This document shows positions 22,401 to 36,148 of a stretch of DNA of 36,148 nt, one piece after another. Position 1 is the first letter of the stretch; the number at the start of each line of letters is the position of its first letter. The stretch comes from an uncultured Bacilli bacterium (lineage in GTDB: Bacteria > Bacillota_I > Bacilli_A > RF39 > UBA660). The notes under the pieces are model-generated. The model saw nothing but the letters and a program-made list of their open reading frames with translations. It made no database searches and was not told the DNA's origin. Location: contig CANRIE010000108.1 in assembly GCA_947630585.1 (NCBI GenBank), forward strand, positions 1-36,148, given 5' to 3'. The translations under genes and the position numbers were made by a program.

Positions 22401-25400
22401 TATTTAAATGAAGAGGGATTTATTTTAAGATATCCAACTCCTTATAGTGGGGCTGAAATACCAAGATATAAACATCATGCTAAGTTATTTGAAGTATTTA
22501 ATGATTCTAAAGATATGTGTCGTCTTATGAATTTAGAAACATCAGTTGATTTAAATAATATTATAACAACTGGGAAAATTGGTGATTTAATTAAAATAAC
22601 TGAAACTTTATATAGTAACCGACTTTTAAATATAGCTAAGAAGATTGCTAGTGATAAAAAAGTAAAAATTGTTCTAATAGCAGGACCATCTTCAAGTGGT
22701 AAAACAACAACAACTAAGAAATTATCAATGTATTTAAGAAGTTTTGGATTAAAACCAGAAGTAATTTCCATGGATGATTTCTTTGTCGAAAGAGATGATA
22801 CTCCAAAAAAAGCAAATGGAGAATACGACTTTGAATGTTTAGAAGCTGTTGATATTAAGTTATTTAATAATACAATGGATAAGTTGTTGAAGGGTGAAAG
22901 TGTTGTATTACCAGTATTTAATTTTGTAACTGGGAAAAAAGAATTTGATAAAGCTAATGAAATGCAACTTGATAAAAATGAAATTTTGTTAATTGAAGGT
23001 ATTCATTGTTTAAATCCAACAATTTTAGCAAATATTGATTCAGGAAGAAAGATGAAGATTTATTTATCGGCTTTAACGGAGATTAATATTGATAAGGATA
23101 ATCGGATTCCAACAACAGATAATAGATTAATTAGAAGAATTGTAAGAGATTATTATACAAGAGGTTATACACCTGAAGAGACTTTAGGATTATGGAGTAG
23201 TGTTCGCGAAGGGGAAGAAAAACATATATTCCCATTCCAAGATGAAGCAGATATTACTTTAAATACGGGGTTAGTTTATGAATTACCAGTTTTAAAAGTA
23301 TATGCTATGCCACTTCTTTATACTGTAAAACCCGATAGTCCTTATTATGAAGATGCTAAAAGACTTATTAGACTTTTAGATTTATTCTTGCCAGTTCCAA
23401 GTGAAGAAGTTCCTAACGATTCAATTTTAAGAGAATTTATTAGACATAGTTACTTTGATTAAAATAAAAAATAATGGAGAAATTAATAAAGAAAGGAATG
23501 ATAAAAATGAAAGTAGCCATTAATGGATTTGGTCGAATTGGTCGACTAGTTTATAGAATTATGAATGAGGAGTATCCTAATTTGGAGGTTGTTGCAATCA
23601 ATGATTTAACTGATGCAGAACAACTTGCTTATTTGTTAAAGTATGATACGAATCATAGAAATTACAGGATAAATGATATTTCATTTGATGATGAGAATAT
23701 TATTGTTGGAGATAAGAAGGTTCGAGTTTTAGCAGAGAAAGACCCTAGTTTATTACCTTGGAAAGATATGGGAGTTGATTTAGTATTTGAATGTACTGGT
23801 CATTTTACAAGTTATGATAAAGCTGTTGCTCATATTAAGGCAGGAGCAAAACATGTAATTGTATCAGCTCCATGTAAGGGCGATGTTAAAACTATCGTTT
23901 ATAATGTTAATAATGAAATTTTAACAGGAGATGAAGATGTTATATCAGCTGCAAGTTGTACAACTAATTGTCTTGCCCCAGTTTTAGATATTATAGAACG
24001 TGAATATGGAATAGAGTCTGGTTATATGACAACAGTTCATGCTTATACTAATGACCAAGTAACACTTGATGTTGCTCATAAAAAAGGAATTAATGCAAGA
24101 CGTGGTAGAGCTTGTGCAGCAAATATTGTCCCAACATCAACTGGGGCTGCATCAGCAATTGGCAATGTTATTCCAAGTTTGAAAGGAAAAATGCAAGGTA
24201 TTGCTTTAAGAGTACCAGTTCCAACTGGATCTGTTGTTGACTTAGTTTTAAAATTAAAGAAGAAAGTAAGTGTTGATGAAATAAATAAAACATTTGAGAG
24301 ACATCAAAATGAAACTATTAGAATTACTTCTGATCCAATTGTTTCAAGTGATGTTATTGGAAGTAGTTATGGAAGTGTCGTTGATGCTTTATCAACAGAT
24401 GTTTTAGAAACTGAAGATGGTGATTTGGTTAAAATTCTTGCTTGGTATGATAATGAAATGGGTTATTCATATCAAATGGTAAGAACTGCTAATTATTTTG
24501 CTAATAAAGATTAATGAAGAAAGGGTGTAGATAAAATGGAGGGAATTTTGTATTTCATTAGAGACAAAATAAGTGGAACTCATTATTTTATCTATGCCTT
24601 TATTTGTTTTCTTTTCTTATTTGCAATTGTTGGATATTTATTTAAACAAAAATATGCTAAGATTGAGTTTAAATTAGGAACGGGTGGGCAACAAGCAGCT
24701 CCACCTACTAAAAAAGATTTAAAGAAAGCTTCCAAAAATGCTAAAAAGAAGGGGAAAAGCAAAGGTGGTACACCAGCTAATGCTCTACCAGTTAATAATC
24801 AACAACCTGTAGCATTACAGCCTCAAGTTAGTCAAACTCAGACTATTCAACAACCTCAAACGGGTGGTTTACAACAACCAACATCTTTACCTAATTTAAA
24901 TCAAACTACACCGAGCGTCCAAACCTCACCAACCCAAGCAAGTAATGGAATACCAGAAATTATTAAATAATTGAAGAGTCAATGACTCTTTTTAATTTTA
25001 TCCATCGTTATAGTGGATAAAAATTAAATTAAAAAAAATATCCCCAATTTTAGTGGATATTTATTATGAAATAAGTCAAAATATATTATTTAATTTCCTA
25101 TTGTCATAAGTAAATAATATTTTGCAATTTCGAATATAATTTATCTAATTCTTCTTGATTGACTATCAGTTATTTCATCATTAGCATTAGCTTTAACTTG
25201 AGTTTGGCGTTTTTCAAGTTTTTCTCTCATTTCCTTTAATCTTTTTTCTACTTGTTCAAACGCTGCTAATTCCCTTTTTCTTGCTATTTCTTCTCGTTTA
25301 GCATCTTCTTTACATTTTTCATTATATTTTTCTTCAATTTGGTCTAAAATTTCTTGAACTCTAGGTGTAATTATTTCGCCATCATCCATTTTTATCTGTC

Positions 25401-28400
25401 TTTCGGCACCCTCTTCTAAAGCGGTTGTCATTTGAGCATCAGTTGCTTCAAGAAATTCCCCATTACCTATTTTCTTTTCAATTTCCCGTTTTCTTTCTAG
25501 TTCCTGTTCTAATTCCCGTTCTCTTAATTTTCTTTCTCTCCATATTTCAATAGCCGTTAAAGTATCTTGATCATAACTTAAAGAATAATTATCCATAAAA
25601 TCTCTTGGATTTGCAATTCCTAATTCGCGATAGCGTCTTTCAAATTCGTTTTCATACTTTGTATCTTGCTCAATATTTTTAGGACGTTCATAGTTTCCCA
25701 TTCTTTCAAATCTACTCATAATTATTTATCGAGACATATCTCGATTTTCACCTCTTTCTCTAACTTATTAGTTTATATAAATATTGTAACATATATTCAA
25801 GAAAAATAAATTTGTTTTAAATAAATTTACATTATTTCTATACTAATTGACATAATTATTGTATAATTTAATTGGTGTTAGATATGAGTAATAAAAATTT
25901 TACGATTTTAAAAATCAGTTTTAACTACCTAGTTTTAGCTTTAATATTTAAGTTTATTGATTACTTATTAGGGATAAGTTTTAATACGTTAGCATCTTTT
26001 CTAATTGTTTCAATTATTATTGCTTATTTTGTTATTAAGTATTTAGTTTATGTTGAAATTGAAAAAGGTAATATAACAAGGAAGGATATTTTAATTTACT
26101 TTATGATCTATGCTACTATAATTAATTTTTTATTAGGACTTCATATCTTTTATACTATATCCTTAATAATATTTTTGTTCTTATTTAAAGATAAGAAAAC
26201 GAAAAAAGAAGATATAATTAAGAAAAATATAGAAGAGTATAGGAATAGGGAAATAAAATGAAAAAGAAATATTTATTGTTAATAGGAATTATTTTAGTTA
26301 TTGGACTAATAATTTATTTATTGTTATATAGTTTAAATTATATCCCCCATAAAATGTATAGTAATAACGATTTTAATATTAAAACATATAAAAGTTTAGT
26401 TGATAAAGATTTAGATTCTATTGATGACCAAACTGATATTTTAAATAATGTTCGAGAATATATAAAAAAGAGACCTAAATATAAAAGTAAATATTATAGT
26501 ACAGGTTATCCCAATGATAATTATGGTGTATGTACTGATGTTGTTGCTTTTTCATTACTTGATGCTGGCTATGATTTAAGAGAATTAGTTAATCAAGATA
26601 TTCTTAATAATAGAGAAATGTATGATATAGATAAAGTTGATAAAAATATTGATTTTAGAAGAGTTAGAAATTTAAAAGTTTATTTTAAAAATAATGCTCT
26701 TAGTTTAACTAAGGATTTATCTAAAATAGAAGAATGGCAAGGTGGAGATATAGTGATATTTGAAAATCATATTGGAATAGTTTCCGATAAAAGAAATAAA
26801 GAGGGGATTCCATTTTTAATTCATCATGCCAATATTTATCAAAAGTATTATGAAGAAGATATTTTAAAAAGATATAAGATTGTTGGACATTACAGAATGA
26901 GTTAGAAAAGTGCACAACAATAACACAAAAAATTGCACAATAGAGTTGTAAAATCTGATAATTTATGGTATTTATATTGATGGTTATAATTTTAAAAGAA
27001 AGGGTAATTTATGACTAAAAAAAATATATCGAAGTTTTTAAAAATATTAGCAATTATATTATTAATAGGTTTTATAGTATTTCTTATTTTTGATTATTTA
27101 AATTATAATCCTAATGAAACTTCATTTCCATTTTATACTTTTATAATTGCTAGAAGTTTAGAGTTTATATTGCCAAGTATTATCTTATTTATAGTAGCAA
27201 TAGTTTTAAAAAGGAAGTGAAAATATGGATTTTTGCTTAAGCAATGAGCATAGAAAATATATGGGATTAAAACCATTAAGTGAGAATAGTGAATTAGTTG
27301 TTGTAAAAAGTTCAAGGTCAGATGAAAAAGTATTTGTTTTTATGGAAGACAATAAGATTATAAAAATAATTAAACAAGGTATATCTTATGATTCTTTTCT
27401 TTATCAAGAAAGTGATTGTTCTTATGAAACAGACCCTGAAAGAACAATTATTTATCCTAAAACAAATCGAGGTAAACCTAAAAAGTTTAATTATTCAACT
27501 TTATATTATATTGATTGTGAAAATAATTATTTTTTCATGTATCAACATGATAAATTTAAAAGAGGGTATGTTATAATTGGTAATTATACTAATCAAAGAA
27601 CTTATTATGAAGATAATTTATTATCAGGAATTAATACAATAGAAAAGTTTTATGTTTGGTGTGATAATTTTGTTAAAGAATCAACTAATGAAGATTTAGA
27701 AGAAGTTCAAAAATTTGCTATTGAACCTCGACGTCATGTTAATTACAAAGAAGGAGATTATTTTAGAATTAAAATCGGAAGAAGATTATATACTTATGGT
27801 AGAATTTTGATGGATACTTATAAGAGAGTAAAAAAAGGTATGAAATATATGGGAGGTGGTATTGGAAGATGTTTAATTATTGAAACTTTTCATATTTTAA
27901 CATCAAGATGCGATGTAACTGTTGAAGAATTAAAAAAGTTAAAAGTTTTCCCATCTCAACATATATTTGATAATAATCTTTATTACGGAAGTTATGAAAT
28001 AATAGGCCACGAAGATTTAGAAGGAGACGTGAATTATCCAATTATGTATGGAACTTCATGTCGAGAAAAAATATATTTTCAACGAGGAGATCTTTATAAG
28101 GAAATAGATTATGAACCAGGAAAAGTTATTAAGAGGCCAATAAATGATAAATATTTTGCTTGTTTTGAAAATGGCGGAGTAGGTTTTAAATTAAATAATG
28201 ACCAAGAAACTATTAAGAAATGTATTGAAGAAAACTCTAATAAAAGTTATTGGGAAAAATATTATGGTATTGCATCGGGGGATTTACGTTCTCAAGAAAA
28301 TATTCCGTATTTAAAAGAAATATTGAAACAATTTGATTTAGAGTATTTATTAGATAATATTTCTAAATACAATTATTAAGTTGAGTGATTTTATGGTATT

Positions 28401-31400
28401 AATGGTAAGTGGTAGAACGGATATTGTTGCTTTTTATACGGAATGGTTCATGAATCGTTATAAAGAAGGATATGTCGATGTTAGAAATCCTTTTAATCCA
28501 AAACTTGTAAGTAGGATTAATTTTAGTAATGTTGATTTAATTATGTTTTGTACTAAAAATCCTTATCCGATTCTTAAATATTTAAAAGAGATTACTATAC
28601 CTATCTTATTTCATGTAACTTTAACTCCTTATAAAAAAGATATTGAACCGAATGTTATCGATAAAAGTAAAATAATTGAAGGTATAAAAGGATTATCTAA
28701 GATAGTTGGAATTGATAACTTATATATAAGATATGATCCTATTTTTATAAGTCCTAAATATAATCTTGATTATCATAAAAGGGCATTTAGTAAAATGTGT
28801 TCTTTATTAGATGGATATGTGAAACACATAATTGTTTCATTCCTAGATGATTATAAAAATGTAAGGAAAAATAAAAATATTTTAAATTATCAAGAATTGA
28901 GTGAATCCGATTACAAAGAAATAGGAGTTAGTTTTAGCAAGATAGCAAGGGATCATGGAATGACTATTCAAACTTGTTTTGAAGATAATAATTTAGCCCA
29001 ATATGGATTTATTAAGGGAGAATGTTTATCAAAAGAACTTGCTTATAAGTTAACGGGGAAAGTATTTAAAAAATGGAAAGCTAGAAATTGTGGTTGTGTT
29101 GAGATGGTTGATATAGGTGTATATAATTCTTGCAATCATTTATGTAAATATTGCTATGCTAATTATGATGAGGCGAAAGTTAAAAATAATATATTAAATC
29201 ATGACCCAAATTCATCTTTATTAGTTGGAAAATTAGAAAATGATGATATAATAAAAGAAAGAGTTTAAATGAAAGGATTAAATATGAATGAAATTAAATT
29301 GATTGTTAATAATCATGAATTAAAAGTTAAATTAGAAGACAATAAGGCAAGTAGGGAGTTTTATAAGATACTTGAAAATAGAGAGATTGAAGTGCATGCT
29401 CATGATTATGGAAAGTTCGAGAAAGTTGGGGATTTAGGTTTTACTCTACCAACAAGTGATACTAAAATTACTACGAAGCCAGGTGACATAATTCTTTATC
29501 ATGGAAATGAGATTACAGTTTATTATGATGAAAATACGTGGGAATTTACAAAACTTGGGGAAATAGAGGATATAACCCAAGATAAATTAAAAAGAATATT
29601 AGGGTGCGATGATGTTATGCTAACATTTAAAGGTAAATAATATGAAAAAGAAGTATTATTTATTTGAAATGAAGGGGGCGTTTCTCCAAATACTATCTAT
29701 AGTTATTTTAATTATAATGGGACTCTTAACATTTCTAATTTATAAACCAATTAATGTAAGTGATATTGATTTTATTATTATCTTTTTAATAATGATACCA
29801 TATTTAGTTGTTCATGAAATATTACATAGTATCTCGTATGTTTTAAATGGTGCTAAGTTTAAAAATGTAACTTATGGTGTTCATCTTGAAAAAGGAGTTT
29901 TATGTTGTTTATGTAAACAAAATATTAGTAAAAGAAATATTTTAATATCTTTAATAACACCTTTTGTCGTAATTGGAGTTATTACTTATATAATTGGATT
30001 AATTACTAGTAACTTTGTTTTAATAGTTTTATCAGTTATAAATATAGCTGGTTGTAGTGGTGATTTAGTTATGTTTTTCGATTTTTTAAGGCTTAAAGAT
30101 TTTGAATACTCTGAGTATGATAATCCAATGGCTTTTGGTATATATTCGAAAAAAGATTTAAGTAAGAAAAAGATGTTAGGACTTAAGTTTATTGAAACTA
30201 AAGATAAATTAGAAATTAAAGATTTAAAGAAAGTTACCGTTAGTAAATTTAGTATTATCGTTTTAATTATGTATTTTGTGCTTGGAATAATTAATATAGT
30301 TTTATATATATAAACCCTTGAGATATTTCCTGTTAAAAATTTAAAAATATAGTATAGTGGTATCCGAAGGGAGAGATTATGAAGCAAGATAAAATTGGAA
30401 AATTTATAGCTGATGCAAGAAAAAAGAAAAAAATGACGCAGGCAATGTTAGCTGAAAAATTAGGAGTATCAGATAGGACAATTGGAAATTGGGAGAATGG
30501 CAGGAATATGCCTGATTTATCATTATTTAAGCCACTATGTGAATGTTTAGATATTTCAATTTATGAATTATTAAATGGAGAAAAAATATCTGATGATAAT
30601 GATATTAAGAAAGAAGAAGCTATTTACAAAACAATTGACTATACTAAAAAGACAATAACTCATGAAAAACGAATTTTTAAAACAATTTTAGTAACAATAA
30701 TTATTCTTGTAGGAACATTAATAACCTTATTTCTAATTGACATTAATAGAATGAGAAATAATAAACCTGTTTTCTTTAGTACTTGGGGTTATTTATACAC
30801 ACCAGCTATAAATTTAGATAGTGCAAAAATTGAAAATACAATTAAAAATTACTTAATTGAAGAAGCTGAAGAAGGTAAGCACCATGATAATGAAAAAGCT
30901 TTTGTTAGTATGAAAACTTATTTAATAAGGGAACAAAAAGATAAATATTATCTTTATACTTGGGTTTTAGAAAATAGTTATTACGTGGAAAACTCGGAAA
31001 TTAAATTAGATTCAGGATATTCAATGCCATTTAAGTTTGAGGTTATGAAAAAAGATGATGAATTTATAGTAACTAATAAATTGTTTCCAAGAGATGGTAG
31101 TTATTATAAAACTGATATGAAAAAAATATTTCCAAATGATGTTTTAAAAGAGATGGATAATTTTTATTATGATGGTACAGAAGAGGAATTAAAGACTGAT
31201 ATTGATAATCAAATTAAGTTATATTTTCATTAAAAATTGAAGATAAAAAAATAAATAAAAAGTAATTAGAAAAGAAAGAAAAATTAAAAAAATAAAAATA
31301 AATGTCAATTACAACTTTGCTACGAATATTATTAAATATAAAGAGTATTCGAGCAAAGTTTCTTTTTTTGAACGAAAATAAATGATACAAAAATAATGGT

Positions 31401-34400
31401 CAAAAAAAGGGTAAAAAATTAATTTGTAAATATTTTTAAATTGTTGCAATTGCAACAATACAATCGACTTTTAATTTGCTATAATGGACTTACTTAGTAG
31501 GAAGGAGTAGATAGAATGAAAATAATTAAACGTGATGGAACATTCGTAGATTTTGAACCTGAAAAAATCGAGAATGCTATCCAAAAAGCTAATGCGGAGG
31601 TTGAGGAAGAAGAGAGAGTTTCGGATATTCAAATTAGGAATATCGTTAAATATATTGAAAAATTAAATAAGAAAAGGATTTTGGTTGAGGATGTTCAAGA
31701 TATAATTGAAAAGAGAATTATGGCTCTTGGAAAATATGAACTTGCTAAAAAATATATAACTTATCGTTATACAAGAGAGTTAGTAAGAAAGAGTAATACA
31801 ACAGATAAAACTATTAAAGAGTTAATAGATGGAGAATCTGAATATTGGAATACGGAAAATTCTAATAAGAATGCTAAAATAGTTACAGTTCAAAGAGATT
31901 ATTTAGCAGGAATTACAAGTTCTGATATTACCAGAAGATTCTTATTACCAGAAGATATCGTGGCAGCTCATGATTCTGGAATTATTCATTTCCATGATGC
32001 TGATTACTTTGCTCAAAATGCACTTCATAATTGTGATTTAATTAATCTTGAAGATATGCTTCAAAATGGAACTACTATTAATGGAGTTATGATTGAAAAA
32101 CCACATAGATTTTTAACGGCTATGACAATTGCAACCCAATTAATTACAGCCGTTTCATCTAGTCAATATGGAGGATGTACAATTTCTCTAACCCATTTAG
32201 CACCATTTGTAAGAGATAGTTATAAATTTTACTTAGAAAAATACAAGAAACGGAAATTTAAAAAAGAAGAATGTGAAAAATATGCTAAAGAAGATTTAAA
32301 GAAAGAAATAATTGATGGAGTTCAAACTTTCCAATATCAAATTAATTCCATGACAACAACTAATGGTCAAGCACCATTCTTAAGTGTTAATATGTATCTT
32401 GGAGAAACTTCGGAATATAAAGAAGAACTTGCTATGATTATTGAAGAAGTGTTAAATCAAAGAATTCTAGGTATGAAGAATGAAAAAGGTGTTTATATAA
32501 CTCCAGCATTCCCTAAACTTTTATATGTTCTTGAAGAAGATAACATTCATAAAGATAGTAAATATTACTATTTAACTGAACTTGCTGCTAAATGTACAGC
32601 TAAGAGAATGGTACCAGATTATATATCTGAAAAAGTAATGAAAGAATTAAAGAAAAATGAATATGGAGAAGGAGAATGTTATCCTTGTATGGGATGCCGT
32701 AGTTTCTTAACTCCTGATAGATCTATTTCATTAGGTAATATTGCTCATGCAAAAAATTATGTTGAAGGAAAAGGAAAATACTATGGTAGATTTAATCAAG
32801 GTGTTGTAACAATTAATCTTCCTGATGTTGCTTTATCATCTGAAAAAGATATGGATAGATTCTATGAAATATTAGAAGAAAGATTAGAACTTTGCCATAG
32901 GGCTTTAAAAATTAGACATGAAAGACTAAGCCATGCTTTAAGTGATGTTGCACCTATCCTTTGGCAACATGGAGCTTTAGCAAGACTTGAAAAGGGTGAG
33001 TCTATTCATGAATTATTACATCATGGTTACTCAACCATTTCCCTTGGATACGCTGGATTATACGAATGTGTTAAATATATGACAGGACACTCTCATACAG
33101 ATGGTGGCAAAGGCCATGACTTTGCAATTGATGTTATGGAAAGATTAAATGCAGCTTGTAAGAAATGGAAAGAAGCCGAAGATATTGATTACTCAGTTTA
33201 TGGAACTCCAATTGAATCAACAACTTATAAGTTTGCTAAAAAATTAAAAGAAAGATTTGGAATAATTAAAGGTATTACTGATAGAGATTATATAACTAAT
33301 TCTTATCATGTACCTGTATTTGAAGAAATAGATGCTTTTGAGAAATTAAGACTTGAAAGTGAATTTCAAAAGTTATCACCAGGTGGAGCCATTTCTTATG
33401 TTGAAACTCCTAATCTTCAAAATAATATTCCAGCTGTTCTTGAAATAATTAACTTTATTTATGACAATATCATGTATGCAGAACTTAATACTAAGAGTGA
33501 TTATTGTCAAGAGTGTGGCTATGACGGAGAAATTTTACTTGATGATAATTTAGAATGGTATTGTCCAAATTGTGGCAATAGAAATCATGATACTTTAAAT
33601 GTTGCAAGAAGAACATGTGGTTATATTGGAACTAACTTCTGGAATAAAGGAAGAACTCAAGAAATTAAAGAAAGAGTTTTACATGTTGATAATAAAGCCG
33701 ACGAATAGGATTTTGATATGCGTTATAATATAATCAGAAAAATGGATATTGCTGATGGTCCAGGGGTTCGGGTATCAATATTCCTTCAAGGATGTGAATT
33801 TCATTGTAAAAATTGTTTTAATCAAGAAACTTGGGACTTTTCTAAAGGTAAAGAGTTTACTGACGAAGTCATTGAAAGAGTTATAGAACTTGCTAATAAA
33901 GAATATATTCAAGGCCTATCAATTCTAGGTGGAGAACCACTTCATCCTAAAAATATAGATGGATCAATTAAACTAGCTCGTGCTTTCAAAGAAAAGTATC
34001 CCGAGAAAGATATTTGGATATGGACAGGTTTCTTGTATGATGATATAGTAAATAAAGATATCTTAAACTATGTTGATGTTATAGTTGATGGAAGATATCA
34101 AGATGAATTACATGACTTTAGATTAAAATATCGTGGTTCATCTAATCAAAGAGTAATTGATGTTAAAAAAAGTCTTAAGAAAAAAGAAATTTGCTTACTT
34201 GATGAAGCAATGCAACTTACTTAATAGTTAATTAGATTAGTGTAGAAATATGCTAATCTTTTTCTGATTTAAATAAACATTTAATCAAAACCTTAATCAA
34301 ATTTAATCAAATAGTTTCAAAATTTTTACTTTGGTAGTATAATAATTAATGAAACAAAACATGTGAAAGTGGGTGAAATAATGAAAATTAATTGTGATGG

Positions 34401-36148
34401 TATTATTCATAATCCACTTGGAGGAGCCTCATATATGTTTGAAAAAGAAATAATACCATATATTTTAAGGCAATATACAAAAAATATAATAAAAATTAGT
34501 GTTGGTGCTCAACCTAATTCTTCACCACATTTTGGTACCTTAGAAACAATAGCACTATCCTTTGGATTAGCATCAAATATTATGAAATATGATAAAAACA
34601 AGAAAGTTATAATTTTATATGAGGTAATTGATTCAGCACCAAGTGAAACAACAATAATAAATGGAATAAAATACCAAAAAAGTTTAAAATATACTGGAAA
34701 AATAAATGAATTTTTTAATGAATATTTAGAAATTTTAAATTATTATAAAAGTTTAACTGGTATTGATTATGAGATAAGGTATCAAAAGGAGTTTAATAGT
34801 CAACCTGAAATATCTAATATTATTAAAAAAATCATTAAAAATAAAGAATATATTAGTCCACGACTTGATCCGAAATATAATAAAATAAGAATTAGAATGC
34901 CTTGCCCAAAATGTGGACTAACTGATAAAAATAGTATTTTAAACAAATATGAAAATAATAGGATAATATTTAATTGTCCTATACATGGCGAGTATTATGC
35001 AAATTTGGATAAAGACACATCTATGCTAGAATATAATTCTCCATACCGAAATTTAATTAGATGTATATATTATACATTAGTTAACAATAATTCCAATTAC
35101 AATTATCAAATTCTTAGAGTAACAGGAAGTGATTATGCAGGATTTTATCAAGAGGAAATGAGATATAAATTGGCTTCTTATTTAGGATATCCTGCACATA
35201 CATTATCAATGATATTTTATGCACCACTTGTATTAGACTGGTCAGGAGCAAAAATGTCAAAATCTTTGTATGTTAAGGAAGGAGCTTATTCAGATATTCC
35301 AGCTGCTTTTATTAATTATAAATATTTAAAAAAAGCATATGGATTAGAAGGTTTAAAAAAATTGTATGATATTATTTGTAATTGGTTTGAAAAACCTTAT
35401 ATGCTTTTTAGACATTATACAATTTATTATTTTATAAAGGAGTTTGAAGAAAATGAATAATGCAATTTTTGTTAGTATTAATCCTATATCAATAGATAAG
35501 ATTGAAAAGAAAATTAAAACATATGAATTTAGAAATTATATTCCTAAAAAAAAATTTAATAAACTTTATGTGTATGTTACTTCTCCAATTTGTGAATTAA
35601 AATACATAATACAAATAGCAAATATAATTAGTACACCTCAAAAAATAGAAATTGGAGGAGATGGGAATGAATTGTTCAATGATGGAAAGAAATCAAAATA
35701 CGCATATCAAATTAGTAAAGTTTATAAATTAACTATTCCAATTAAATTATCTTCTTTAAAAGAAAAATTTAATTTTACTCCTCCACAAAGTTATGCATAC
35801 GATGAAAAATATCATGATCTTTCAATTTTTTTGGCTAAGAGTGAAAAAAAATTAATATGGGAAAGACAATAATTTATAATTAAAATTATTATAATAATAA
35901 AATATACTTTTTTTTAGAAAAGCTGAATAATTCAATTCAATCTAAAATAATTGCTATTGGAAAAAGATGATGTTGCAAGTAATAGTATGAGTGATGCTAT
36001 GCTTCTGATGTAAATGAGGAATTTTGAAAAATTAGTCGGGTAATAATCCTGACAGCGAAAATATGCTAAAATTTTAACAAATCAGATTAGTAATAAGCGT
36101 GTTAATACGCTAATTTAGCCATTTTTTGCAAAAAAAATAAATACATAT

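Overview
The window is strongly AT-rich bacterial DNA. Short AT-rich spacers, Bacilli-type gene content (lgt-trxB-whiA, LemA, CarD, class D sortase, YitT) and strong AGGAGG-type ribosome binding sites point to a low-GC Firmicute. An uncultured, gut-type Bacilli lineage (RF39/Erysipelotrichales-like) is my best guess, not proven. UGA is a stop codon here: several genes end in TGA, and RF2 is present with its UGA autoregulatory frameshift, so this is not a Mycoplasma-code genome. The only ribonucleotide reductase seen is the oxygen-sensitive NrdDG type, which fits an anaerobe.

Layout. 1-4.9 kb: the tail of an upstream gene, an RDD membrane protein, prfB (RF2, with programmed +1 frameshift), a YitT-like membrane protein, and a three-gene surface cassette (anchored protein with a KQTG-type sorting signal, class D sortase, multi-pass membrane protein). 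4.9-9.4 kb: uvrA, then a convergent gene for a large ankyrin-like/coiled-coil protein. 9.5-12.8 kb: a membrane protein, lgt, trxB and whiA. 12.8-19.0 kb: lemA followed by three tandem YciQ/DUF2207-type paralogues carrying 0, 2 and 1 copies of the extracellular domain and sharing a Gly-rich tail ending in Ser-Trp. The first has a one-base lesion in that tail. 19.1-21.6 kb (minus strand): a CarD regulator coupled to a 72-residue RNA polymerase alpha-CTD-like protein, a truncated second copy of the clpP 3' end, a lipoprotein-like gene (plus strand), and intact clpP. 21.8-25.0 kb: a TGS-type nucleoside kinase, gap and a small membrane protein. 25.1-31.2 kb: an accessory-looking stretch with a charged coiled-coil protein behind a three-codon minicistron, DUF1287, Imm26-like, DUF1848, cyclophilin-like, DUF3267 zincin and XRE regulator genes. 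31.4-34.3 kb: nrdD-nrdG behind an 18-20 bp Rex-like palindrome. 34.3-36.1 kb: a compact operon of a stand-alone class I aminoacyl-tRNA synthetase-like core and an ASCH-like protein, then decayed non-coding sequence.

The most interesting parts are the aaRS-like/ASCH pair, the LemA-DUF2207 array with variable ectodomain number, the CarD/alpha-CTD-like pair, and the lipoprotein gene bracketed by two copies of the clpP 3' end. All family calls come from reading motifs by eye; no database search was run.
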